A DNA stretch of 64,000 bases from an uncultured Streptomyces sp. (GTDB lineage: Bacteria; Actinomycetota; Actinomycetes; Streptomycetales; Streptomycetaceae): contig NZ_CANLBS010000013.1 of the NCBI RefSeq assembly GCF_947488945.1, forward strand, positions 1 through 64,000, given 5' to 3'. The notes beneath the pieces are model-generated. The model was given only the letters and a program-made list of their open reading frames with translations, was not told where the DNA came from and ran no database searches. Both the position numbers and the translations under genes were made by a program. Positions 26,812 to 34,527 of this stretch are shown piece after piece. The first letter of the stretch is position 1. Each line of letters opens with the position of its first letter.

Positions 26812-28259
26812 CGGTCCTCCTGCGGGCCGGTCGGCGTGGTGCGGGGTACGACGTCGCCGCCCGCACTCCGCGGGTCCGTCCGGAGAGCGGCCAGACGGCG
26901 GAGGAAGAGCGCTTCGGCGTGGGCCAGCGAGGCGATCTCGCGTGGGCTCACGCTCTCGTCGGTGCCGTGGATGTTGGACGGGGGATCCTCGACACCGCAC
27001 AGAAGGATCTCCGCGTCCGGATAGAGCGTCCGCAGGACGGAGCACACGGCGATCGAACCGCCGGCCCCCACTTCGCGGGCGTGGACACCGAAGGCGTCCC
27101 GCAGGGCGCCACGCATCACGCCGTGGGCCTCTCCCCCGGTGTCGGCGAGGAAGGACGGACCGCTGGTGACACGCCGGACTTCCAGGTGCGCGCCCCAGGG
27201 GACCTGGTCCCGCAGGTGCCCGGCCAGCGCCTCATGCGTACCGGACACGTCCGTGCCGGGCGGTGTGCGCACGCTGATCAGCGCCTTGGCCGAGGGCAGC
27301 AGTGCGGGTACGGCACTGTCGAGGGGCGGGGACTGTACGGCCAGGACGGTGACGGCCGGCAGGTTCCACAGCCGGTCGGCGATGCTGCCCGCGCCGATGA
27401 GTTCGACGCCGTCCAGGAGGCCGGCGTCGGCGCGGAGGTCCTTCTCGGCGTACTCCGCGCGGTCCCCGCCGTCCCGGGCCCCGGATGCCGGCTCGGGATC
27501 GAGGCCGGGCACCCTGGTCGTGCCCCCGCTGTCGTGCAGCGTGCCCAGGAGACGGATGAGAGCGGTCATCGCGTCGGGCACGGGCCCGCCGAACTGGCCC
27601 GAGTGCAGCGTCTTGGACAGAGTGGAGACAGTGACCTCCACGACGGCCATGCCCCGCAGCGAGGTGGTGAGGGTCGGGACACCGGGGGCGACGTTCCCGG
27701 TGTCGGCGACGACGATCACGTCGGGTTCGACGACCAGACCGGGGTGGGCGCGCAGCACTTTCTCCAGGCCTCCGTCGCCCGGTTCCTCGCAGCCGTCCAC
27801 GAGGACCACGAGGTCGAGGTCGGGGAGGGACTCGCCGGTCCGGTCCCCCTGGAGGGCTCGCAGTGCCGTGAGGTGCATGACGACGTTGCCCTTGCAGTCC
27901 GCGCTGCCTCGGCCGTACCAGCGTCCGTTACGGTCGGTCAGCTCGAACGGGGGTGTCAGCCAGTCGGTTTCGTCCTGTGCGGAGACGACGTCGTAGTGGG
28001 CGTAGAGCACCACGGAAGGCGCGCCGGGCGACCCGGGGCGGCGGGCGTAGACCGTCTCGGGGCCGTCGTCGGTCGGGAGCAGGCGGGTCTCGGGAAAGCC
28101 GGCGTCCGCGAGCAGATCGGCGATCCGGCCGGCCGCGCGGCGGAACTGGTCCGGGGGCGAGGCCCCTACGACGGTGCGCAGCGCGACCAGTTCCGCGAGG
28201 TCGTCGCGGGCTCGGGGTATCAGCGAGCGCACTGTCGCGGCTGAGGGGGATGCAGGCAT
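26808..28259 (-). CDS. M20-family metallo-dipeptidase
   Basis: The 483-residue zinc peptidase keeps the full M20 metal set. LYAHYDVVS holds His88 and Asp90, GRGSADCKGN has the bridging Asp121, and LVDGCEEPGD carries the general base and a zinc Glu. GAGGSIAVC and IHGTDESVS follow. A dimerisation/lid domain occupies the middle (~residues 215-370). The family hydrolyses dipeptides and N-acyl amino acids. Being first-but-one in the cluster and coupled to sbnA, it may trim a precursor, release L-Dap, or inactivate product inside the cell. Which of these holds cannot be read from sequence. Confidence 0.85.
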   Translation of the reverse strand: MPASPSAATVRSLIPRARDDLAELVALRTVVGASPPDQFRRAAGRIADLLADAGFPETRLLPTDDGPETVYARRPGSPGAPSVVLYAHYDVVSAQDETDWLTPPFELTDRNGRWYGRGSADCKGNVVMHLTALRALQGDRTGESLPDLDLVVLVDGCEEPGDGGLEKVLRAHPGLVVEPDVIVVADTGNVAPGVPTLTTSLRGMAVVEVTVSTLSKTLHSGQFGGPVPDAMTALIRLLGTLHDSGGTTRVPGLDPEPASGARDGGDRAEYAEKDLRADAGLLDGVELIGAGSIADRLWNLPAVTVLAVQSPPLDSAVPALLPSAKALISVRTPPGTDVSGTHEALAGHLRDQVPWGAHLEVRRVTSGPSFLADTGGEAHGVMRGALRDAFGVHAREVGAGGSIAVCSVLRTLYPDAEILLCGVEDPPSNIHGTDESVSPREIASLAHAEALFLRRLAALRTDPRSAGGDVVPRTTPTGPQEDR

Positions 28260-28288
28260 GGTGGTCTCCGGCGTGCGGGCGCGGTCGC

Positions 28289-29224
28289 TCAGACAGCGGC
28301 GGGTGTGGGGGCGAGCAGCGGAGCCAGCTCCGCGAGGACGAGGCGGACGACTTCCTGTCCGGCCCTGAGCTGGGCGCCGTTCGTACTGGCGCCCAGATGG
28401 GGAATTCCGAGAACGTTCGGCAGACCCAACAGCGCCGCGGGACCAGGGGGCTCGGTGGTGAAGACGTCGAGCGCGGCGCCGGCCAGCCGTCCTTCCCTCA
28501 GTGCCCGTTCCAGGGCGGCCTCGTCGACGATGCCGCCCCGTGCGGTGTTGATCAGGTAGGCGGTGGGCCGCATCAGGGAGAGTTCCCGGGCCCCGACGAG
28601 ACCCGTGGTCTCCGAAGTCCTGGGCAGATGCAGGGTCACGACGTCGCTGGAGGCGAGCAGTTCGTCGAGTTCGACGGACCGGACGCCGCTGTCGGCAGGG
28701 ACGGCGTACGGGTCGTGGACGAGGATCTGCATGTCGAAGGCGGCCAGCCGTCGTGCGACCTGCCGGCCGACTCGGCCGTGTCCCACAATGCCCGCGGTAC
28801 GGCCCGCGAGCTCCACGCCCGTGAAGTCGGCCCGACGCCACTCCCCCGCTTCCAGCGAGCGCGCCGCGGTCTTGACGTGGCGGACCAGGGCGAGTAGGAG
28901 CCCGACGGTGAGCTCGGCCACGCTCACGGTGTTGGAGTCGGGGGCGTTCACCACAGTAATGCCACGAGCCGCGGCAGTGGCGGTGTCGACGTTGTCCAGG
29001 CCGACGCCCGCTCGCGCGACGATCCGCAACCGGGGCGCGTGGCCGAGCGCTTCGGCGTCGACCTTCGTGCCGCTGCGCACGATCAGGGCGTCCGCGTCGG
29101 ACAGGGCGGTGAACAGGGCGGCACGGTCGCGGCCGTCGATCCGCCGGACCTCGCACGCGGCTTCGAGCGGGACGACGGCGTCGTCCGGAAGCACGTCACT
29201 CACGATCACGATCGGTGTGGACAC
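28289..29224 (-). CDS. serA: Short D-3-phosphoglycerate dehydrogenase-like enzyme
   Basis: The ~311-residue enzyme is a D-2-hydroxyacid dehydrogenase. VRSGTKVDAEAL, ARAGVGLDNVDTATAAARGI, the NAD motif GIVGHGRVGRQVARR, INTARGGIVDEAALERAL and IPHLGASTNGAQ are SerA-like. It lacks the intervening and ACT domains of full-length SerA. It would oxidise 3-phosphoglycerate and so raise the O-phosphoserine that SbnA consumes. GTG 29224 is preferred, with GGGAG ~8 bases upstream; ATG 29269 is possible but overlaps the region next to two ARE-like repeats. It is the promoter-proximal gene of the cluster. Confidence 0.85.
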   Translation of the reverse strand: MSTPIVIVSDVLPDDAVVPLEAACEVRRIDGRDRAALFTALSDADALIVRSGTKVDAEALGHAPRLRIVARAGVGLDNVDTATAAARGITVVNAPDSNTVSVAELTVGLLLALVRHVKTAARSLEAGEWRRADFTGVELAGRTAGIVGHGRVGRQVARRLAAFDMQILVHDPYAVPADSGVRSVELDELLASSDVVTLHLPRTSETTGLVGARELSLMRPTAYLINTARGGIVDEAALERALREGRLAGAALDVFTTEPPGPAALLGLPNVLGIPHLGASTNGAQLRAGQEVVRLVLAELAPLLAPTPAAV

Positions 29225-29269
29225 AGAGCTCTCCCTCAGGGAGGTGACGGGACACAGCCGAACTTTCAT

Positions 29270-29320
29270 AAGCCGAACGATTGGTTTGTTTCTGAAAAAA
29301 GCCTAACGGTCGGTTTGTTT
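29270..29320 (-). promoter_or_regulatory. Tandem ARE-like operators upstream of the L-Dap cluster
   Basis: Two 22-bp direct repeats lie at 29270-29291 and 29299-29320 and match at 19 of 22 positions. Each contains AAGCC, then AACG, then GGTTTGTTT. The GTTTGTTT half resembles the autoregulatory elements bound by ScbR/ArpA-type gamma-butyrolactone receptors. They lie directly upstream of the first cluster gene, and a third similar site precedes afsA/scbR. Binding of the local ScbR-type receptor is an inference. Confidence 0.7.
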
Positions 29321-29348
29321 TAGGGGAAGGTACGTGCGTGTGTGTCCT

Positions 29349-29391
29349 GCGTCACCTCCCGCCGCAGCGGCCCTGCGGCGGGAGGTGACGC
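29349..29391 (-). terminator. Terminator after the SDR/afsA operon
   Basis: A perfect 18-bp inverted repeat (29349-29366 with 29374-29391) with a 7-base loop begins 4 bases beyond the stop of the SDR gene. It should end the afsA-SDR transcript before it reaches the L-Dap cluster promoter. Confidence 0.85.
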
Positions 29392-29395
29392 GGGA

Positions 29396-30328
29396 TCAGC
29401 GCACCAACTGTGCGCGGTACCAGGCGGCGTGGGCGGCCAGGCCCGCCGAGAGCCCGATCTCGGGCGCGTGGTGCCCCATGGCACCGAGCCGGGTCGCATC
29501 CAGCCAGTGGTCGACGCCGAGCAGATCCAGGATGTGACTGTCGCACCCGGCGGCGACCAAGGCCTGCCGAGCATGCTCGAAGGACTGGTCGCCATCCACG
29601 AGGGGGAAGCCGAGGTGACGATGGGCCGCCGCGGCCAGCTCCCGCAGGCTGACAGGCTGGGACGGACAGGCATGGAAGACGCCGGCCGCTGCCCGGGCCC
29701 GGTGGGCCACGGCCATGCGGGTGAGGGACAGGGCGAGGCTGCCGACCTCGGTGAGCGAGAGCAGCGCGGCGCCGCGTTCGGGCAATCCCGAGGGCAGAGC
29801 GCGCAGCATGCGCAGCAACGCCGGCATCACCCACCGGTCACCGGTGCCGTACACGAGGTACGGACGGAGGACGGCACCGCCCGCCTCCAGAGTGAAGCGT
29901 TCGCCGACGAGACGGCTGCGACTGGTCGGCGATACGGGACGCGGCTCCATCGCCCCTTCGGTCAAGTTTCGGAACGGGCCGTTGCCATACACAGCCGCGG
30001 TGCCCAGTTGGACGAACCGGTCCACACCGGCGCGCCTGGCCTCCTGCACGAGGCCGCGCGTGCCGTCGACGTTCACAGCGACGCACCGGTCCTCGTCCTT
30101 GCCCACGTACGAGGCCAGATGCAGCACAGCATCCACGTCCCGGCAGATGCCTCGCAGGGACGATGGGTCCGCGATGTCGCCGTCGACGGCCTCGGCGTAC
30201 CGCCCCGCCTCGACGGGTTGCTCGTGGACCAGCACGCGCACACGCACACCCGCGGAATTCAGCAGGGGAACGACCGTGCCACCGATGAATCCGGATCCGC
30301 CGGAGACCAGGACGCGTGGGCGATTCAC
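29396..30328 (-). CDS. NAD-dependent epimerase/dehydratase (SDR) paired with afsA
   Basis: The 310-residue extended SDR has the Rossmann start VLVSGGSGFIGGTVVPLL (residues ~6-23), DVDAVLHLASYVGKDE and FVQLGTAAVYGNG. GTG 30328 overlaps the afsA stop (GTGA), so the two are coupled. Reductases of this kind accompany afsA homologues in several butyrolactone loci and probably act on the butenolide intermediate. One oddity stands out: at the usual YxxxK site the sequence is SPTSRSRLVGER, so the Tyr and Lys appear replaced by Thr and Arg. That leaves its catalytic competence open. Confidence 0.75.
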   Translation of the reverse strand: MNRPRVLVSGGSGFIGGTVVPLLNSAGVRVRVLVHEQPVEAGRYAEAVDGDIADPSSLRGICRDVDAVLHLASYVGKDEDRCVAVNVDGTRGLVQEARRAGVDRFVQLGTAAVYGNGPFRNLTEGAMEPRPVSPTSRSRLVGERFTLEAGGAVLRPYLVYGTGDRWVMPALLRMLRALPSGLPERGAALLSLTEVGSLALSLTRMAVAHRARAAAGVFHACPSQPVSLRELAAAAHRHLGFPLVDGDQSFEHARQALVAAGCDSHILDLLGVDHWLDATRLGAMGHHAPEIGLSAGLAAHAAWYRAQLVR

Positions 30329-31326
30329 CGTGAGCCGCCCGAGGGCGCCGACGCGTCGTGGACTGTCAGGGTGCACTCGTAGACGACGGCGTCGCGCTGC
30401 TCGGCCGCCACCCGCACCCGGAGCGGACCGGAGCCTTGCGGTGGGTCCGGCAACCAGGCGCGGACGAGGCACGGGGTGTCGAACTCGACGTACCGGTGGA
30501 AGTGGTTGGACATCGAGGCCGCCAGTACCGCGCCCGGGCCGGCGAGGCTATGGGCCGCCTGTCTGGCTGCTTCCAGCAAGAGCATCCCCGGCACATGGTC
30601 CGTCGGGTGGTCGAAGAGCGTCGGGTGTGACCAGTTGACGCGCAGCGGCCAGACCTTTTCGTACCGGTCCCCTCCGCCGCCGTCCTGCAGCGGCCGGCCG
30701 AGCACCACGTCAGCCTCAACGACCCTGCCCACCTCTCGCGGCGGGAGGGGCTCCGGCTGGGCGGGCAGGCGCACAGGCGCCTCGGCGTACGCGCCCCGCA
30801 ACCTGCGGTAGACGGAACCGCGCATGCAGTTGAACACCATTCGGGCGCGCCCCATCTCCGTCGCACCGCGGCTGAGCAGGACATCCATGGTCATCCCCGC
30901 GAGCCGGTTCGCGTGCAGCACGACGTCCTTGCACGCGATGGCGAGTTCGACGTCGAGGGGACGGTCGTCGAGGAGGAGAGCGTCCGGATCGAGATCGGTG
31001 CTCAGTTCCGTCATCAGGGTCGGGTGGTCCCGGGGCAGGTCGTAGAAGACATGACTGACCAGAGAAGATGCCTGGCGGATACTCTCGGCGGCGAGCAGGG
31101 GATCATGCCAGCGATCATTGATCGGGCTGTAGAAACCGTGCCCGCGCGGCCACTGGGCGCCCACCTTGAAGCGGTGCGTAGCCAGACGTATCCAGTGGTC
31201 GGTCAGCAGCACTTCACCTATGGCTCGGCGGTGCACCAGATCACGTGACGCTGTTCGCTCGAAGGAGAGAGGACTCATGGGCTCGGCGGGGAGGACGTGT
31301 GGAGAGGTCCGTAAGACAACCGGCAT
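30325..31326 (-). CDS. afsA: AfsA-family gamma-butyrolactone biosynthesis protein
   Basis: The 333-residue protein has two AfsA hot-dog repeats (residues ~15-150 and ~190-320). Markers are LVHRRAIGEVLLTDHW then PRGHGFYSP in the first, and WSHPTLFDHPTDHVPGMLLL then EAARQAAH in the second. AfsA couples a beta-ketoacyl thioester to dihydroxyacetone phosphate, the key step to A-factor-type signals. ATG 31326 is chosen because AGGAG lies 7 bases upstream; longer in-frame starts run into the divergent promoter. The receptor gene is divergent next door, and an ARE-like site lies in its upstream region. Confidence 0.9.
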   Translation of the reverse strand: MPVVLRTSPHVLPAEPMSPLSFERTASRDLVHRRAIGEVLLTDHWIRLATHRFKVGAQWPRGHGFYSPINDRWHDPLLAAESIRQASSLVSHVFYDLPRDHPTLMTELSTDLDPDALLLDDRPLDVELAIACKDVVLHANRLAGMTMDVLLSRGATEMGRARMVFNCMRGSVYRRLRGAYAEAPVRLPAQPEPLPPREVGRVVEADVVLGRPLQDGGGGDRYEKVWPLRVNWSHPTLFDHPTDHVPGMLLLEAARQAAHSLAGPGAVLAASMSNHFHRYVEFDTPCLVRAWLPDPPQGSGPLRVRVAAEQRDAVVYECTLTVHDASAPSGGSR

Positions 31327-31391
31327 TTCACGACTCCTGTCTGCGTGGCGTCCCCCAGGCGGCACTCGGTGGCCACTGGGCACGTCGAACC

Positions 31392-31413
31392 GTACTGAAC
31401 GTACGGTTTGTTT
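31392..31413. promoter_or_regulatory. ARE-like operator between afsA and the receptor gene
   Basis: This 22-bp stretch ends AACGTACGGTTTGTTT and lines up with the two repeats in front of the L-Dap cluster. It lies 66 bases upstream of afsA and 63 bases upstream of the ScbR-type gene, a position that allows control of both. This is a sequence match, not shown binding. Confidence 0.7.
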
Positions 31414-31475
31414 TGGAAGCATTGAATCAGCCTCACTACAAGACCGACATCTCCAGGAAACGAGGAAGCAACGCG

Positions 31476-32111
31476 ATGACGCGACAGGAACGGGCGATCG
31501 AAACGCGACGAAGGCTACTGGTGGGGGCCGCCAAGGTCTTTGACGAGCGTGGTTACGCGGCCGCGAGTATCAACGAGATCCAGGAGCGCAGCGGCATCAC
31601 AAAAGGAGCCATGTATTTCCACTTCAAGTCGAAAGAAGAGATCGCGAGGGGGGTGATGACCGCTCAGACCGAAGTGCCGATCGAGGTGGGCGACTCCACC
31701 GCGTCACCGATGCAGCAGGTCATCGACTTCACGCACGAGTTGGCCCACAGGCTGCGCACGGACGTCCTGTTCCGCGCGAGCATACGTCTCACTGTGGAAC
31801 AGAGGATGTTTCAGCCGGACGACTCCGGCATGTACAACTGGTGGCTGAGCGCATTCACGCTTGATCTGGCGCGTGCTCAGGGCGCATCGGAACTGCGTGA
31901 GGAGCTGGTACCCGAGGACGTGGCGGCCAGCGTGGTGGGCTGCTTCACGGGCATACAGATCCTCTCCTACGTCACGTGCGGACACCGCGACCTCCACCAG
32001 CGCCTGACCCGTTGGTGGCAGCAGATGCTGCCCGGCATCGCGACGCCGGAAGCCGCGGCTGCGGCTCTTCCGGCCGGATCCCGGAAGTTCGGTCAGGCCG
32101 ACCTGGCCTGA
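31476..32111 (+). CDS. ScbR/ArpA-type gamma-butyrolactone receptor
   Basis: The 211-residue TetR-family protein begins MTRQERAIETRRRLLVGAAK. The HTH RGYAAASINEIQERSGITKG then AMYFHFKSKEEIARG at residues ~28-62 is characteristic of ArpA/ScbR receptors. The ligand domain holds a tryptophan-rich segment (MYNWWLSAFTLDLARA) and GCFTGIQILSYVTCG. ATG 31476 has GAGGAAG upstream. It is divergent from afsA with a shared ARE-like site, the standard signal-receptor pair. It probably represses afsA, itself and the L-Dap cluster until the signal accumulates. Confidence 0.88.
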   Translation: MTRQERAIETRRRLLVGAAKVFDERGYAAASINEIQERSGITKGAMYFHFKSKEEIARGVMTAQTEVPIEVGDSTASPMQQVIDFTHELAHRLRTDVLFRASIRLTVEQRMFQPDDSGMYNWWLSAFTLDLARAQGASELREELVPEDVAASVVGCFTGIQILSYVTCGHRDLHQRLTRWWQQMLPGIATPEAAAAALPAGSRKFGQADLA

Positions 32112-32421
32112 CCGGAGGCCCCGGCCCGAGAACGGTCACGCCGCGGCATGTGGGTCTTCGCCCTGACGGATGCCGCCCCATACTGACCGCACCCGTCGAC
32201 GTTGACGTGCCGGGCCACCTCACGCAGCGTGATCGTCCCTGCCGGTCGCGCAGAAGACTGCTGGGACGTCCGTGACGAATGCCGGGTCGATGTCGGCCGG
32301 CAGCCCCGGCTCCTCAGTCCGGGCCAGCCGCCGCGCCGATCTGGTCGGCTTCCCGCTCACCGGGCGGCGCTGAGTCCAGGAACGCCCGCCGGGCGCGCTC
32401 GACATCGCCCGCCACGGCCGC
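32112..32421. other. Intergenic, no recognisable gene
   Basis: Nothing supports a gene here. Short minus-strand frames (for example RARRAFLDSAPPGEREADQI near 32350-32410) look like fragments but match no family I can name. Confidence 0.4.
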
Positions 32422-32760
32422 TCAGGCCGCGGCGGTCGGGTCCGCGGGGGCGGTGGCGCGGCGGTGTTCGGCGTTGATCCGCTGGGCTTCTTCGAGCTGG
32501 TCCTCGAGGATGATGATGCGGCAGGCGGCCTCGACGGGGGTGCCCCGGTCGACGAGTTCGCGGGCGCGGGCGGCGATGCGCAGCTGGTAGCGGGAGTAGC
32601 GGCGGTGTCCGCCCGGGGAGCGCAGCGGGGTGATGAGGCGGGCCTCGCCGAGCGTCCGGAGGAAGCTCGGGGTGGTGCCGATCATGTCGGCGGCCCGGCC
32701 CATGGTGTAGGCGGGGTAGTCGTCGTCATCGAGCCGGGCGTGCGGGGTGTCTGCGGTCAT
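32422..32760 (-). CDS. MerR-type small HTH regulator
   Basis: The ~112-residue protein has a MerR winged helix at residues ~18-70: YTMGRAADMIGTTPSFLRTL, GEARLITPLRSPGGHRRYSR and YQLRIAARARELVDRGTPVE. A coiled segment (ILEDQLEEAQRINAEHRRAT) follows for dimerisation. There is no ligand domain, as in the single-domain MerR-like proteins common in actinobacteria. ATG 32760 is preferred, with GGAAGG ~6 bases upstream; a GTG at 32766 is too close. A perfect palindrome lies 30 bases upstream. Confidence 0.8.
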   Translation of the reverse strand: MTADTPHARLDDDDYPAYTMGRAADMIGTTPSFLRTLGEARLITPLRSPGGHRRYSRYQLRIAARARELVDRGTPVEAACRIIILEDQLEEAQRINAEHRRATAPADPTAAA

Positions 32761-32789
32761 CGGCACCTTCCTGTGGTGGGACGCGTGGA

Positions 32790-32821
32790 GGGGCCCTGGT
32801 GCCGTGTGGCACCAGGGCCCC
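32790..32821. repeat. Perfect 14-bp inverted repeat upstream of the MerR-like gene
   Basis: The arms are 32790-32803 (GGGGCCCTGGTGCC) and 32808-32821, with a 4-base loop GTGT. No gene ends here, so it is more likely a leader hairpin, attenuator or operator of the MerR-like gene than a terminator. Confidence 0.7.
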
Positions 32822-33686
32822 GAAGGAACTGCTACACCATCCGCCGGGCCCCGTCACGGGGCCGGGCTTCGTGTTCCGCATTCACCCGCGGGGGGAACGG
32901 GGGTGTGTGCGGGGATCGCGGTTGCTTGACCGGAGACCACCTCACTGTCGATGTCCTGCGGTACCCGGACCCTGGTAGTGCGTCCGGGCGATCCTGATGG
33001 CGCCTCAACTCCTCCGTTCTTCCCTCTGTGTTCGATCTCTTACCGGTACTGCTGGTACTGCGCACTGCTGGTGACCTGAGCCGAGCGTCACCCTTCTCGG
33101 CAGCCAGCCCCGTCGCCCGCCTTGCACAACGCTCTTGGCTTGGAACCCCACTGCCGGACCTCCCGGTGCGCGCGCCCGCAGCCGACGCCTTCACCGGGGT
33201 ACTGCTCTTTGACGCAACTTCGCTGCGGTCCTGCAACCTGCACCTGCTGGTGGTGGCCCCTGATCACCGCGGGCCACCCGGTCCAGTCGCCAGTCCCGTC
33301 ACCGTCCTGCACCTGCTCATGGCTCCGGAACTCCACCACCGCACCGTCCTGCGCACTGCCCCTACCGGTACTGCTGCCCGGCAGTTCGTCCCTGCCGGGC
33401 CCTGCTGTCTCTCTGGGCTACGACAGGAAACATACCCACACGATCAGCCAATGTCTACTCCCTCCAGTAGAGGTTTTCGTTCTGGCTGCGATGAGATAAT
33501 CAGTCCTGCCAGACACAGGGCGGTCGTATGGGCCCGGCACCCGGAAAGCAGGCCCGGATACGCCTCCTCGCAGCGGACGGAGGACCCGGCGGCCTTGCGG
33601 TCCGCACATCCACCGATGAGCGACTGCAGGGCCGGCCAGCGGTTCCGTGTCTGTGCGGGCACACGGCCGGGCGGCATAATGGCGGG
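32822..33686. other. Long stretch of odd composition, no gene recognised
   Basis: About 860 bases lack a credible protein. Pyrimidine-rich plus strand with recurring CTGCTG, CCTGC and TACCGGTACTGCTG elements is notable; the last occurs at 33041-33054 and 33363-33376. A long plus-strand frame through it (33028-33690) has no domain and unnatural composition. It could be untranslated or decayed sequence. Confidence 0.4.
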
Positions 33687-34007
33687 ATGACCACCTCTGC
33701 CCCCCGGCCCTCCGGCCCCGGGTCTCTGCCGGTGATCGCGCTCCAGGGCGAGTTCGACTACGCCTCGGTGCCGGGGCTGCAAGCCCGGATAGACACCGCT
33801 GTGAACACGCACGGAGGACTGATCCTGGACGCCGGAGCCGTCACGTTCGTCGACTCCACGGTCGTCACCCTGATCCTGATGACCCACCAGCGCACCCACC
33901 TGCGCATCGCCGGCCTCAGCCCTCACCTGGAACACCTCTTCGGCATCTACGGCATCGACCAGGTCCTGCACATCTACCCCACCGCGGACGCCGCCCAGAC
34001 CGCCTGA
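33687..34007 (+). CDS. STAS-domain anti-sigma factor antagonist
   Basis: The ~106-residue protein is a single STAS domain. IALQGEFDYASVPGLQARID is the first strand-helix. GLILDAGAVTFVDSTVVTLI contains the Asp-Ser pair that anti-sigma kinases phosphorylate. LRIAGLSPHLEHLFGIYGID closes the fold. It should bind an HATPase anti-sigma factor in its unphosphorylated state. An ATPase of that kind lies at 37152-37583 and a SpoIIE phosphatase at 35397-36596, so a local partner-switch is likely. The start at ATG 33687 is set by the domain boundary; its ribosome site is weak. Confidence 0.8.
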   Translation: MTTSAPRPSGPGSLPVIALQGEFDYASVPGLQARIDTAVNTHGGLILDAGAVTFVDSTVVTLILMTHQRTHLRIAGLSPHLEHLFGIYGIDQVLHIYPTADAAQTA

Positions 34008-34167
34008 ACCAGCGGGCGCCCAGCCGGAAACCCCACGACGCCGGCCATGGACGGGAGCCGTGAGCGCCGTCGGCAGAAGCCGTCTTCGCGCCCGGCGGCA
34101 GGGCCGCATACCTACCTGCCCGGCACCGCCAGGAGCAGCCGGCAGGCCGGTGGATATGATCGGTACC

Positions 34168-34527
34168 ATGTCGAAGCCTGACACGCTGCTCGTTGAAGTT
34201 GCCGCCCTGGTCGAGTCCGGGCGCAGCAATCAGATGCCCCTGACCGTGGTCACCGGCGGGGCAGTCATCACGGGCCGGCTGGCCCCCGAAGCCGTCTGGA
34301 GACAGCGGGTGTCAGAGGTCCTGGCGGACTCGGCCCACCTGAGCGGCTTCTCCGGAATGTTCACCGATGCAGCACCCGAAGACGGACCGCCCACACATCT
34401 GCACTTCCACGTGGCCCGGATCCTCCAGGGCACGGTCGGGATCCCGGAGACCGGCGGGATGTACCGGGTCGCCATCGACGACGTCAGCGCCTGGACCATG
34501 GGCGACTTCAGCTACTCCGACCAGTAA
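34168..34527 (+). CDS. Hypothetical protein, loosely GvpU-like
   Basis: The ~119-residue soluble protein begins MSKPDTLLVEVAALVESGRS. It continues LTVVTGGAVITGRLAPEAVW, THLHFHVARILQG and GMYRVAIDDVSAWTMGDFSY. The order of strands resembles GvpU-type gas-vesicle accessory proteins and their relatives. No gas-vesicle genes are nearby, so the functional label is not carried over. ATG 34168 is preferred; ATG 34156 is an alternative in the same frame. It lies between two regulators of the partner-switching set. Confidence 0.5.
   Translation: MSKPDTLLVEVAALVESGRSNQMPLTVVTGGAVITGRLAPEAVWRQRVSEVLADSAHLSGFSGMFTDAAPEDGPPTHLHFHVARILQGTVGIPETGGMYRVAIDDVSAWTMGDFSYSDQ

Noticed and set aside
24986-26866. 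A 626-codon minus-strand frame spanning sbnA and sbnB
   Set aside because: It lies out of frame with both genes and has no motif.
15482-29224. Staphyloferrin-type siderophore cluster
   Set aside because: SbnA and SbnB are shared with that pathway, but no IucA/IucC-type siderophore synthetases, citrate synthase SbnG or decarboxylase SbnH are present.
33028-33690. A 220-codon plus-strand frame
   Set aside because: It has no domain or plausible composition, and its end overlaps the STAS gene start.
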